Positions 41,069 to 50,459 of a stretch of DNA of 64,000 nucleotides are shown here, one piece after another (within the stretch, counting starts at the first letter, position 1; each line of letters starts with the position of its first letter). Location: NCBI RefSeq assembly GCF_965200585.1, contig NZ_OZ241361.1; one strand, written 5' to 3'. The notes beneath the pieces were generated by a model, which ran no database searches, was not told where the DNA came from, and was given only the letters and a program-made list of their open reading frames with translations. Both the position numbers and the translations under genes were made by a program. This DNA is from Bacterioplanoides sp965200585 (GTDB taxonomy: Bacteria > Pseudomonadota > Gammaproteobacteria > Pseudomonadales > Oceanobacteraceae).

Positions 41069-42439
41069 ATGATTGAGACCAAAAGCGATACAGAAATCAG
41101 CGCGATTCAGGATGACCTGAAACATAAAGGGGTCAAATACTGTATGGGCACTTATGTGGATATTCATGGAGTGCCTAAAGGGAAAATTGTTCCGATTAAC
41201 CACCTGCACCATATGGCTCATGGTTCGGAGTTGTATACCGGTTATGCGCTGGATGGTTTAGGGCAGGCACCTAACGACGATGAAATCGCTTCTGTACCGG
41301 ATTTAGACCACATTATTCAGCTGCCCTGGCAGCCCGAAATTGCCTGGATGCCGGCCGACAATACCTTGTACGGTAAACCGTACGAACTGAATACCCGGGT
41401 GTTATTAAAGAAAATTCTGCAGCAGGCAAATGCCATGGGATTTGGTATGAACCTGGGTATTGAAGCAGAAGTGTATTTATTAAAGAAAAATGAAGACGGC
41501 AGTTTAGATATTCCTGATCCAGACGATAAACTGAAAAAACCATGTTACGACACTCGTGCATTTCTGAGTAATTTCAGCTGGGTCGATAAAATGGTAACCA
41601 GCATGAACGATCTGGGCTGGGATGTGTATTCTTTCGACCATGAAGACGCCAATGGTCAGTTTGAATTTGATTTCCAGTATGCCGATGCGCTGACGACCTG
41701 TGATCGCTTCACCTTTTTAAAAATGATGGCAAAAGAATACGCGAAACAGGAAGATTTATTAGCGACCTTTATGCCGAAACCTTTTTCTAACCGTACTGGT
41801 AATGGCGCGCACTTTAATATGTCGTTATACGATCTGGAAAGTGGTGGAAATCTATTCCAGTGCAAGCCGGAAGATGATCCCCATGGTTTAGGGTTAACCA
41901 GATTGGGGTATCAGTTTATCGCCGGTATTCTGAAACATGGCCCGGCATTGTGTGCAGTATTTGCACCAACGGTTAATTCTTATAAGCGTTTGGTGCGTCA
42001 GGGGGATATGCCATATTTCACCTGGGCACCGGTGTTTAACTCCTTTGGTTCTAATAACCGCACAAATTCCGTTCGTGTCCCCATGGGCGGTGGGCGTTGT
42101 GAATCACGTAATGCCGATGGTGCTGTTAACCCTTATCTGGCTGCGGCATTAGTGCTGGCAGCCGGACTGGAAGGCATTAAAGAAAATTTGGACCCGGGCA
42201 CACCACAGGAAAGCAATTTATACGAATTAACCGAAGCCCAGCGCGAGGAATTGGGAATCGGCTTTTTACCCCGTACCTTAGCCGAAGCCGTTGATGCTTT
42301 TGCTGCTGATCCATTTGTGGAAGAAGTATTGGGCAGTGAATTGCGTAACGAGTTTATTCGTTATAAACAGGCAGAGTGGAATGAATATCACACCGCGGTG
42401 AGTGCCTGGGAAACGGAGCGTTACAGCCACTTGTTCTGA
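41069..42439 (+). CDS. glnT: Type III glutamine synthetase-like ligase (GlnT)
   Basis: A 456-residue GlnT-type ligase (TIGR03105-like). Catalytic signatures are EAEVYLL, GQFEFDFQYADAL, the nucleotide site MPKPFSNRTGNGAHFNMSL and the arginine motif VRVPMGGGRCESRNADGAVNP. The group forms gamma-glutamyl amides from glutamate, ATP and ammonia or an amine; relatives act on methylamine or ethanolamine-type substrates. In this operon it likely traps a released amine or ammonia. About 200 bases with a direct repeat precede it. Confidence 0.9.
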   Translation: MIETKSDTEISAIQDDLKHKGVKYCMGTYVDIHGVPKGKIVPINHLHHMAHGSELYTGYALDGLGQAPNDDEIASVPDLDHIIQLPWQPEIAWMPADNTLYGKPYELNTRVLLKKILQQANAMGFGMNLGIEAEVYLLKKNEDGSLDIPDPDDKLKKPCYDTRAFLSNFSWVDKMVTSMNDLGWDVYSFDHEDANGQFEFDFQYADALTTCDRFTFLKMMAKEYAKQEDLLATFMPKPFSNRTGNGAHFNMSLYDLESGGNLFQCKPEDDPHGLGLTRLGYQFIAGILKHGPALCAVFAPTVNSYKRLVRQGDMPYFTWAPVFNSFGSNNRTNSVRVPMGGGRCESRNADGAVNPYLAAALVLAAGLEGIKENLDPGTPQESNLYELTEAQREELGIGFLPRTLAEAVDAFAADPFVEEVLGSELRNEFIRYKQAEWNEYHTAVSAWETERYSHLF

Positions 42440-42457
42440 TCGGCTGCCGGAGTGACT

Positions 42458-42898
42458 ATGAGTAAAGAAAAAATCAGTCGTATCAGTATTTCAATGCCCG
42501 AGTCCTTGCTGGAAGGTCTGGATCAGATGGTGAATGAGCGCGGTTTTGAAAGTCGCTCTCAGGCCATTGGCGACATGATTAATAATCAGATTAATGAACA
42601 CCGTGCCAAACAGGGCAGTGAGGTCATGACGGGCACGGTGAATCTGGTTTACAACCATTCCACTCCAGGGTTAACCAAACGGCTGCACGATCTACAGTAT
42701 CAGTATCTCGACGAGGTGATCAGTAACCTTAACGTTAACCTGACCAATACCAGTACTTTGTCGGTTATTTTAATTCAGGGGCCGGCGGATAAACTGAATA
42801 TGATTGCCGATCAGATGATCACTCTGCGGGGTGTTGTGTATGGTCGGTTATTATTAAATTCTTATATTATTCCGCCCATTCATCCATTCCCCGGTTAA
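42458..42898 (+). CDS. NikR-like ribbon-helix-helix regulator lacking nickel ligands
   Basis: A 146-residue protein with a ribbon-helix-helix DNA-binding domain (RISISMPESLLEGLDQMV, RGFESRSQAIGDMI) and an ACT-like C-terminal domain as in NikR (VMTGTVNLVYNH, TLRGVVYGRLLL). A gap-free alignment to E. coli NikR puts Tyr81, Asn92, Asn94 and Thr100 at the nickel ligands His76, His87, His89 and Cys95, so it should not bind nickel at that site. GGAG five bases before ATG supports the start. It probably represses its own operon through 37003-37036 and senses a nitrogen compound. Confidence 0.85.
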   Translation: MSKEKISRISISMPESLLEGLDQMVNERGFESRSQAIGDMINNQINEHRAKQGSEVMTGTVNLVYNHSTPGLTKRLHDLQYQYLDEVISNLNVNLTNTSTLSVILIQGPADKLNMIADQMITLRGVVYGRLLLNSYIIPPIHPFPG

Positions 42899-42942
42899 CT
42901 GTGTAATCGTTTAACTGTTTAAAGGGTGTTAATTAGCCCTAA

Positions 42943-42984
42943 TAAAAAATGCCGCATGTCGTTGACGACATACGGCATTTTTTA
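42943..42984. terminator. Bidirectional terminator after the nitrogen operon
   Basis: AAAAAATGCCG-C-ATGTCGT pairs with ACGACAT-A-CGGCATTTTTT around a two-base centre, with A and T tracts. It separates the plus-strand operon from the convergent DUF349 gene. Confidence 0.9.
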
Positions 42985-43005
42985 TTTTTACCTGAAACCG
43001 GTTTA

Positions 43006-45762
43006 TTAGAGGCTGGCTTTTAATGCTTCAATAAAGCGCGTATTTAATGCGGCATCTGCGGTATTAACCACCTCTAACCATTGCTCAACCAGTTGTTGGC
43101 GTTCGGCATCTTTACCAAGGCCCTGGCCTAATCCCTGAGCCAGTTTCTGCACCTGCAATTCCATACGGCGGCCTTTATCAGCTTCTGGTGACTCAATATC
43201 TGCCAGCACTTCCAGCGAAATCACAATAGCCTGGGCGTCGTTGTTGTTTGTGTTGTCAGGTTGAGTCAGTTCACCTTTCAAGGCCTGTTCAAACAGGGTA
43301 GCGTTATAGCCAGCCGGTAACTCGGCGGCGGCTGCAAAGGCATCGTTATCCTGTGTCGCAATCGCCTGTAAACGATCAATCAGGCCGTTCCAGCGAGCAC
43401 GCTCTTTTGCTTGTTTTATGGTTTGTTGCTGGCTTTGCAGCGCGTTGTCGATGCCTTGTAATTGTTTAACCAAGCGCTGGTGAGCGCTGCGCGGTAATTC
43501 AATCGCAGAGAATTGCTGGCGCAGTTCTGCCAGCTGGTTTTGCGCCTCGTTAACTGCGGCGGCATCGGTGTATGTGTTGTCAGCTAGCGCCTGAGCTTGT
43601 GCAACCAGACTTTCTGCCTGAGTGACGGCATCGTTAATCTGAGCTTTGCGTTGCGCTTTTTCACTGTCTAAGCGGGAGAAGACGCCGTCACAGGCCGTGC
43701 GGAATTGTTTCCACAATTTCTGATCCGGGTTGCGTGGCGTTACACCAATGTTTTTCCATTCCTGTTGCAGTGATTTCACACGATCAATGGCCGCCGACAG
43801 GTCTTCCTGCTCAACCAGCGCTTCGGCTTGTGTCACCAACTCGGCCTTGGCCGCGAGGTTACGGTCGTATTCTTGTTTTAAATGGGCATAAATGGCGTCG
43901 CAGGCATCCTGGAAGGCTTTTTGAGTGTCTTTATGCGCAGCACGATCAACCGGTGAGTAACTGCGGAAGGCTTCGCGCGCAGCATCCAGTGTTTTTTGTA
44001 CGACTTTCCAGTCGGCGCTTTGCCAATCCAGTTGCTGTTCGTAGCTGATTAATTCAGCGGTTAATGCCTGACGAGCGGCCACAAATTGCTGGCGTTTTTC
44101 TGCCAGTTGGGCGAAATATTCACGGCATGGCTCAAATGCTTTATCACCCGCCGCCTGAAAGCGCTGCCACAGATCGCGGTCTGGCTGAGCACTGCCCAGT
44201 GTTTTCCACTCTTCCTGTAATTCATGAATTTTATCGGCCAGTACATCGGCACTGATGTCGGCATCAACTAGCGCTTCCATCGCGGTACACAGGGCTTCTT
44301 TTTTCGGAGTAATGGCATACCCCTGCCAGTCGCGCATTTCGTTCAGCTGCGCATTTAAGCTTTTTGCTTTGCGTTGCTGATCCTGGCTGACTTTGTTATC
44401 GACCTGACGCAGATTTTGTTGCACCTGCTGATTCAGTTTGCTGGCGTCTTTGGCATGGCCTTCAGCCAAAGCCTGTTCCAGTTTAGCCAGCTGTTCATCA
44501 ATGGTTTGCAGACGGCTTTTTTGTTGTTTTGCCATCTCATCCAATGCGGCATTAGCCTGATCCAGTTTTTCCTGAATCTGACTGACCCAGCCTGGCTGTT
44601 GTACATTGTCTTGAGCCTTCAGCGGCCAGTGCAATTGTTTTTGCCACTGTTGTGCTTGTTTTTGGGTGTTGGTCAGGCCACGTAAATCCGTTGCCAATGG
44701 CTTCGCCAGCCATTCATTCAGCTCGTCTTGTTTTTCTGCAAAGTGGCTGAGTGCAGTTTGAATGGCGAATAACTGCTGTAATTGATTTTCAAACTGACGG
44801 TTTTCTTCCGCGCTGGCTTTGTGGGCCTGATTGGCATCACGCCAGTTGGCTTCCAGCGTTTCAATTTGCTGATGCAACTGCTGAATACCTTCGGCATCTG
44901 GGCGCGTAGCCAGGGTATCGGCTAACAGGGTTTCCAGTGTTTGCAGTAACCCGGCCTGTTGCGATTGCGCTTGTTGTGCTGCTTGTTGCTGCTGCGCCTG
45001 ACGGGCTTCTTCTTCAGCGTGTTGCGTTAAGGTGGCTTGTGCCTGATCTAGCTGCTGTTGCATGGCTGTTTGCAGCTCGCTGGATGCCTGCTCACTCAGC
45101 GTTTGCCACTCTTTGCTGATCACCTGATAGCGGCCATTAAACTCCGGGTTATAACCCAGGCGGTTTAACTGCTCGGCATTGGCCAGCAGAGTCTGAATAC
45201 GGGTTTGCAGTGCTTGTTGCGCATCACGCTCGGCTTTGCTGGCATTCAGGCGGTCTTTACACAACCGATATACCGCTTTGTCTTTGCCCTGAGCATAAGC
45301 CATCAGTTGTTGCAGTTTATCGCTGTCGTTGATGCCTTCGGCGGCTGCCAGTCGCACCTTGGCAACCGGGTTGTTCATCGCCAGCTGCAGGCGCTCGTTC
45401 TGATCGGTGATGCGTGATACCGCTTCCAGACGTTGCTGCTGATCGTTGGTTAACGAGGCAATACGGATCAGCGTCTGGTTATCGTGGATGGCGGATAATG
45501 ACTGCTGGCCGTTCAACAAACGCTCCAGCCAGGTTTGGCGAGCCGTGTCACGTACATCCTGATGGTTATGCGACAGCAGCTTCTCCAGCTCCTGTTCAGA
45601 CTGCACCTGAGCGACCGCCAGCTGGCGCAGTTCAGCAACGGATTCGGCCTGAATAAAGGTGATACGTTGTTCGTCGGTTTTCAGATCGGTGATGGCCTGA
45701 CGGCGTACATCCGGGTTCGCGTGTTGCCACTTGGGCTTAAAAAACTTGCTCAGTAAAGCCAT
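43006..45762 (-). CDS. DUF349 domain-containing protein
   Basis: A large 918-residue cytoplasmic protein, almost entirely helical and rich in Gln and Ala. HEAT-like helices open the sequence (about 10-160), followed by long coiled coils (about 160-450) and repeated DUF349 units marked by WKTLGSAQPDRDLWQRF and WKNIGVTPRNPDQKLWKQF, with FRSYSPVDRAAHKDT between them. The role is unknown; related proteins have been linked to chromosome or envelope functions. The start MALLSKFFKP is chosen as the family opening. Confidence 0.88.
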   Translation of the reverse strand: MALLSKFFKPKWQHANPDVRRQAITDLKTDEQRITFIQAESVAELRQLAVAQVQSEQELEKLLSHNHQDVRDTARQTWLERLLNGQQSLSAIHDNQTLIRIASLTNDQQQRLEAVSRITDQNERLQLAMNNPVAKVRLAAAEGINDSDKLQQLMAYAQGKDKAVYRLCKDRLNASKAERDAQQALQTRIQTLLANAEQLNRLGYNPEFNGRYQVISKEWQTLSEQASSELQTAMQQQLDQAQATLTQHAEEEARQAQQQQAAQQAQSQQAGLLQTLETLLADTLATRPDAEGIQQLHQQIETLEANWRDANQAHKASAEENRQFENQLQQLFAIQTALSHFAEKQDELNEWLAKPLATDLRGLTNTQKQAQQWQKQLHWPLKAQDNVQQPGWVSQIQEKLDQANAALDEMAKQQKSRLQTIDEQLAKLEQALAEGHAKDASKLNQQVQQNLRQVDNKVSQDQQRKAKSLNAQLNEMRDWQGYAITPKKEALCTAMEALVDADISADVLADKIHELQEEWKTLGSAQPDRDLWQRFQAAGDKAFEPCREYFAQLAEKRQQFVAARQALTAELISYEQQLDWQSADWKVVQKTLDAAREAFRSYSPVDRAAHKDTQKAFQDACDAIYAHLKQEYDRNLAAKAELVTQAEALVEQEDLSAAIDRVKSLQQEWKNIGVTPRNPDQKLWKQFRTACDGVFSRLDSEKAQRKAQINDAVTQAESLVAQAQALADNTYTDAAAVNEAQNQLAELRQQFSAIELPRSAHQRLVKQLQGIDNALQSQQQTIKQAKERARWNGLIDRLQAIATQDNDAFAAAAELPAGYNATLFEQALKGELTQPDNTNNNDAQAIVISLEVLADIESPEADKGRRMELQVQKLAQGLGQGLGKDAERQQLVEQWLEVVNTADAALNTRFIEALKASL

Positions 45763-45945
45763 CAAACAGATTCCGTTACAGGTGTCACAAAAATGCGCCA
45801 CATTTTACAGAGGCGTGACGAAAGGGAAAGGGGCAGATCATCGGCAAGGAAGTGGCAGAGCAGGCATACACACATCGCCAATGAAATATGCTAGAGTCGC
45901 TGCTCTATTTGCTCACCCATTAAAAATAATAAGACTGAGGCTTAT

Positions 45946-46896
45946 ATGAAAACCATCCGATTTGTGATGCTGCTGAGCAGTGCCATGCTGGCCATAACGT
46001 TGCTGAGCGGTTGCGCGTCGATGGGCGTTGGCTCGCGTCCACTGTCTGAACTGACCCAAAACTACGCCAATAATGAATCGCAGTTTTTAGCGGTTGATGA
46101 TCTGGTGATTCACTACCGCGACGAAGGCTTAAAGAATGGCCCGGTGCTGGTGTTACTGCACGGTGTGGCGTCGTCACTGCATACCTGGGATGGCTGGGTC
46201 GAGCAGCTGGGCGATCGCTATCGTATTATCCGTATCGACTTGCCTGCCCATGGTCTGACGGGCCCCGACCCGGAGCTGGATCGTTATGAAATCAATTATA
46301 TGGTCGATAAGTTGGATAAGTTCCTGAACCGGCTGAACATTGATGAAATGTATCTGGCGGGCAATTCGCTGGGAGGCTATATCTCCTGGAATTATGCGTT
46401 GCACCGGCCAGACCGGGTGAAAAAGCTGGTTCTGATCGACTCCGCCGGTTACCCACAAGACATGCCTTTTATCATGAGTTTTACCGCCACGCCGGTGATT
46501 GGTGAAATCAGCACATTAGTATTCCCACGCTTTATGCTGGCTAGCAATCTTGAAGAAGCCTACGGCGATGATGACAAAGTCAGCGACGAACTGGTGAAGC
46601 GTTATCACGACTTAACACTGCGCCCGGGGAATCGTGAAGGCCTGGTGGCGGTGTTCCGTACCATGGCTGAGCAGAGTGAGAATCCGAACCTGGCTGACCG
46701 GGTAAAAGAACTGCAACCGCCGGTTTTATTGATGTGGGGCGAAGAAGATCTGTGGGTACCTCTTGAGATTATGGAGAAATTCCGTGAAGATCTGCCATCC
46801 GCTCAGGTAGTTACTTATGAAGGTGTTGGTCATATGCCAATGGAAGAGCTGCCGGTGCAAAGTGCCCGGGATGCTTCTGGCTTCCTGCTGCAATAA
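45946..46896 (+). CDS. Lipoprotein alpha/beta hydrolase
   Basis: A 316-residue alpha/beta hydrolase with a lipoprotein signal (ITLLSGC, Cys near 24). It shows LLHGVASSLHTW, nucleophile elbow AGNSLGGYISW, acid Asp in WGEEDLWVP and His in EGVGHMPMEELP. It is a likely paralogue of the hydrolase at 27913. Substrate unknown; an esterase is likely. Confidence 0.85.
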   Translation: MKTIRFVMLLSSAMLAITLLSGCASMGVGSRPLSELTQNYANNESQFLAVDDLVIHYRDEGLKNGPVLVLLHGVASSLHTWDGWVEQLGDRYRIIRIDLPAHGLTGPDPELDRYEINYMVDKLDKFLNRLNIDEMYLAGNSLGGYISWNYALHRPDRVKKLVLIDSAGYPQDMPFIMSFTATPVIGEISTLVFPRFMLASNLEEAYGDDDKVSDELVKRYHDLTLRPGNREGLVAVFRTMAEQSENPNLADRVKELQPPVLLMWGEEDLWVPLEIMEKFREDLPSAQVVTYEGVGHMPMEELPVQSARDASGFLLQ

Positions 46897-46960
46897 ATGA
46901 TCAAACAACAGGTGCATCCCATCATGCGGTGTACCTGTTAAACCTCAGAGGAAAAACCCG

Positions 46961-48403
46961 GTGAGCAGTATCGTCTGGTACGACTATGAAACATTTGGTG
47001 CCAGCCCCGCCTGGGACCGTCCGGCACAATTTGCCGCCATTCGCACCGATGAAAATCTGAACGAAATAGAAGCGCCGATTGAGCTGTTCTGCAAGCCCTC
47101 TGATGACTACCTGCCGCATCCTCAGGCGGTATTAATTACCGGCATCACCCCACAAGACTGCCAGCAAAAAGGCATTCCGGAAACCGACTTTATTCGCCAG
47201 ATTAACGAGGTGTTCAGTGTGCCTGGCACTTGCAGTGCCGGTTATAACAGCATCCGTTTCGACGATGAAGTCACACGTTATAGCCTGTACCGTAACTTTT
47301 ATGACCCTTATGCCCGTGAATGGCAGGGTGGTAACAGCCGCTGGGATTTACTCGATGTGGTGCGTTGTGCTTATGCTTTGCGCCCGGATGGTATCGAGTG
47401 GCCCAAACACGAAGATGGTCGTACCAGTTTTAAACTGGAACATTTAACCGCGGCCAATGGCCTTGATCATGGCAGTGCTCACGATGCGGTATCGGATGTG
47501 CGTGCCACCATTGCACTGGCACGACTGGTCAAAGAAAAACAACCTAAGTTATTCGATTATTTATTTCATCAACGCAGCAAACAACGTATTGCTGAACTGA
47601 TTGATGTACAAAACCATAAACCTCTGATGCATGTGTCGGGCATGTTTCCGGTAGAGCAGGGGTGTATGGCGGTGGTGGTGCCTTTGTGCTGGCACCCAAG
47701 CAATAAAAACAGCGTGATTGTGTACGATTTACATCAGGACCCAACGCCACTGTTTGAGTTAACCCCGGAGCAGATTCAGCAACGGGTATTTGTGAAAAAT
47801 GATGAACTCCCCGAAGGTGTTACCCGCTTACCACTAAAAGAAATTCATATTAATAAATCCCCGGTACTGGCTCCGGCAAAAACCTTAACGCCGGATCAGG
47901 CTGAACGCTGGAATTTATCCGGTGATACATTACGCCAGCACCTGGGGCTGATTAAAAATGGCGCAGATTTAACCGCAAAATTGCATCAGGTATTTTCCGG
48001 TAAGGAATTTGCGGCTGCTAAAGATGTGGATGCACGTTTATACGATGGCTTTTTCTCGGCTCAGGATAAGAGCGCGATGAACGATCTGCACCGGTTATCC
48101 GATTGGGATTTAGCCGACTGGCCAGCCCCTTTTGCGGATGCCCGTGGTGAAGAAATGTTGTTCCGTTATCGTGCCCGAAATTACCCGGATACGCTGAATG
48201 AAGATGAACGCGAACGCTGGGAGCAACACCGCCAGGCACGCTTATTACAAGGTATTCCCGATTCACCATTATTAAATTACGAACAGTTCGCGCGTGAATT
48301 ACAACAAGCAGCACAACAGGTGATGGATGATCCGGTTAAATTGCAGTGGGTTCAGGATCTGCAGCTGTATGCCGAGTCGATTTACCCGTATAGCGATTAT
48401 TGA
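46961..48403 (+). CDS. sbcB: Exodeoxyribonuclease I
   Basis: SbcB digests single-stranded DNA 3' to 5' and acts in mismatch repair and recombination. The 480-residue protein has the DnaQ-like exonuclease motifs WYDYETFGASP (Asp and Glu), NSIRFDDEVTRY and HDAVSDVRATIALARL, then the SH3-like and C-terminal helical parts. The GTG start has AGAGGA eight bases upstream. Its end overlaps the convergent AraC gene by seven bases. Confidence 0.95.
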   Translation: MSSIVWYDYETFGASPAWDRPAQFAAIRTDENLNEIEAPIELFCKPSDDYLPHPQAVLITGITPQDCQQKGIPETDFIRQINEVFSVPGTCSAGYNSIRFDDEVTRYSLYRNFYDPYAREWQGGNSRWDLLDVVRCAYALRPDGIEWPKHEDGRTSFKLEHLTAANGLDHGSAHDAVSDVRATIALARLVKEKQPKLFDYLFHQRSKQRIAELIDVQNHKPLMHVSGMFPVEQGCMAVVVPLCWHPSNKNSVIVYDLHQDPTPLFELTPEQIQQRVFVKNDELPEGVTRLPLKEIHINKSPVLAPAKTLTPDQAERWNLSGDTLRQHLGLIKNGADLTAKLHQVFSGKEFAAAKDVDARLYDGFFSAQDKSAMNDLHRLSDWDLADWPAPFADARGEEMLFRYRARNYPDTLNEDERERWEQHRQARLLQGIPDSPLLNYEQFARELQQAAQQVMDDPVKLQWVQDLQLYAESIYPYSDY

Positions 48404-49419
48404 TGTTTTTCAGCTAATTTATTAGCCCGATATTCACCCGGGGTCATGCCATGCCATTTGCGGAAGGCGCGGTGAAAGGTGCTGGCTTCGGTAAAGCCCA
48501 GGCGCTCGGCAATATCACGAATGCTGGCATCGGGTTGTGCCAGCATCAGGCTGGCTTCTTCCATACGGCATTCATCTTTTAATTTCTGATATGAGGTTTG
48601 TTCATCACTTAAGCGGCGACGCAGGGTGGCACCGGAGACCGTGAGTAATTCGGCGGCATCGTTCAGCGATGGCAAATCTTCCATCGCATATTGGCGAAAC
48701 AACTGACGCAAGCGCCCGGTCATGCTCTCGTGCGGATTCGGGCGAGCTAGAAAATCAGCCGGTGAGGTCTGTAAAAATGCATACAGCGAAGCCGGTGTCT
48801 GACTCACGGGCAGGGACAACACCCGGGTTGGGATTTGCAGGTAAGTTTCGTTTTGAGAAAACTTAACCGGGGTGGCAAACAGCACCTGATACAGTTCAGC
48901 GTGTAGCGGTGGTGGGTAACTGCAATTAACCGATAACAGCGGAATGCCCTGACCGACCAGCCAGCTGAAGAGCCGGTGCCAGATGGCTAATAAGGATTCA
49001 CATAAAAAATGATCGGGGTCGTATTCCGGGCGATGTTCGATATAGATATTGCTGAGGCGTTTGCCTTTTTCCAGACGGATATTCGGAGCGCCATCAAATA
49101 ACGCATAAAACGCCTGAGCGCGATGCAGGGCATGCTCCAGCGACGAGCAGTTAATGATGGCTTTGCACATCATACTGAAGGTGCCAAAGTGTGAGCGTAC
49201 CGGAGCCAGCCCCATAAATTCATCGTCACAGCGACGCCAGATGCAGGAGAGTAGACGGGCGTAATCATCGCCGTTAATGGCGTATTGCCCGGAATTTAAT
49301 TCCTCCGGGTCAAGACCCGCACTGAGCCAGAGGTCCCGACGGTTAAACCCCAGAGATTCAACACCGCGCAACGGTGCTTCGATAAAGGCAACAGGAATGG
49401 TAGGGCGGGGTGATGACAT
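48397..49419 (-). CDS. AraC family regulator with PF12625-type N-terminal domain
   Basis: A 340-residue transcription factor. The N-terminal sensor (residues 10-210) is of the arabinose-binding-like type found in OruR and ArgR-related regulators. The C-terminal HTH_18 reads SLNDAAELLTVSGATLRRRL and IRDIAERLGFTEASTFHRAF, then KWHGMTPGEYR. The start MSSPRPT is chosen; an ATG seven codons upstream is possible. Target genes are not evident; neighbours are sbcB and a signalling module. Confidence 0.88.
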   Translation of the reverse strand: MSSPRPTIPVAFIEAPLRGVESLGFNRRDLWLSAGLDPEELNSGQYAINGDDYARLLSCIWRRCDDEFMGLAPVRSHFGTFSMMCKAIINCSSLEHALHRAQAFYALFDGAPNIRLEKGKRLSNIYIEHRPEYDPDHFLCESLLAIWHRLFSWLVGQGIPLLSVNCSYPPPLHAELYQVLFATPVKFSQNETYLQIPTRVLSLPVSQTPASLYAFLQTSPADFLARPNPHESMTGRLRQLFRQYAMEDLPSLNDAAELLTVSGATLRRRLSDEQTSYQKLKDECRMEEASLMLAQPDASIRDIAERLGFTEASTFHRAFRKWHGMTPGEYRANKLAEKHQ

Positions 49420-49481
49420 GGGTGACCAATTTGCGAACAACTTAGTCTAAATTGTCAGCGAAAAGGTCACTCAAATCAAGG

Positions 49482-50456
49482 TCAGGATTTACGCATGCTG
49501 GGGTGGTAGAGGGTGGTTTGATTACCGCCTTGTTGTTTGGCATGTAGCAGTGCTTTATTCGCCGCCAGTAGCCAGTCGGTTTCGGTACTGAAATCCGCAT
49601 CAAAGGCGGCCAGGCCAATGCTGGTGGTAATCTGAATCGGCTGATCTCCCTGGCGTACAATCAAGCCGTGAATAATGGTGCGGATGCGCTCGGCAAATTC
49701 CATGGCACTTTGGGCATCCGTATCCACCAGTAATACCGCAAATAAATCGCCACCAAAGCGACACGGTAAATCAGTTTGGCGCATGGTTTGTTGCAGTGAA
49801 TCCGAAACGGTTTTTAACACCCGATCGCCTACCCGGTGACCATGTTGAGCATTGATGGCAGCCAGATTATCAATATCAAAAATAGCGATGCTGGATGGGT
49901 TACCCGAGCGTTTGCAACGTGCATGTTCACGCCGTACATCCTGCTCCCAGATCACCCGGTTGGGCAGTTCGGTCAGCTGGTCGACACTGTTCAGTTCCAG
50001 TAACGACTCATTGGCTGAGCGGGCATCTTCATGGTTCACCGCGACATCGGTCACGTCGTAAACAATGATGCAGATATGATCGACGGTTTTATCCACCGAC
50101 TCCAGCGGGATAATGCTGGTGTTCTGATACATCATCGCAGTGCGCCCGGTAATTGGCCGGTAATTTTTGAATTTAAATAAATAAGGGCGCTGTTCCCAAA
50201 TGGTGAAGGTACGGGTTTTTAGCTGAAAAACCGCTTCGGACTTTTGTTTAAACCAGTCTTGAGGAATTTCCGGGCATAGCTGAAATAAATTCTGATCTTT
50301 GGCATTTTGTGGGCTGACACCGCTGTGGCTTTCCATAAAGCCATTCCATAACTGGATGTTGTAGTTACGATCCAGCACCACCAGGCCGACATCGATATTC
50401 TGCAGAATATCCATTAACCAGTGAATGTCACCTATTCCGATATTGGCGTCGCTCAT
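49482..50456 (-). CDS. PAS-GGDEF protein with a GGDLF active site
   Basis: A 324-residue cytoplasmic protein: a PAS-like domain (about 10-135, GLVVLDRNYNIQLWNGFME), a short coiled linker and a GGDEF domain (about 165-320). The signature is RFGGDLFAVLL, with Leu where diguanylate cyclases need Glu, while the inhibitory site RQTD lies five residues before it as in active enzymes. It is therefore probably a poor or dead cyclase that may act as a c-di-GMP or GTP sensor. It follows the CheC-like gene by three bases. Confidence 0.88.
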   Translation of the reverse strand: MSDANIGIGDIHWLMDILQNIDVGLVVLDRNYNIQLWNGFMESHSGVSPQNAKDQNLFQLCPEIPQDWFKQKSEAVFQLKTRTFTIWEQRPYLFKFKNYRPITGRTAMMYQNTSIIPLESVDKTVDHICIIVYDVTDVAVNHEDARSANESLLELNSVDQLTELPNRVIWEQDVRREHARCKRSGNPSSIAIFDIDNLAAINAQHGHRVGDRVLKTVSDSLQQTMRQTDLPCRFGGDLFAVLLVDTDAQSAMEFAERIRTIIHGLIVRQGDQPIQITTSIGLAAFDADFSTETDWLLAANKALLHAKQQGGNQTTLYHPSMRKS

Positions 50457-50459
50457 AAA

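Noticed and set aside
42458..42898. Nickel uptake regulator NikR controlling a nickel importer
   Set aside because: All four nickel ligands are replaced and the linked transporter is of the nitrate/taurine type with nitrogen-metabolism enzymes.
49482..50456. Active diguanylate cyclase
   Set aside because: The active-site Glu is Leu (GGDLF), so only a degenerate GGDEF protein is called.
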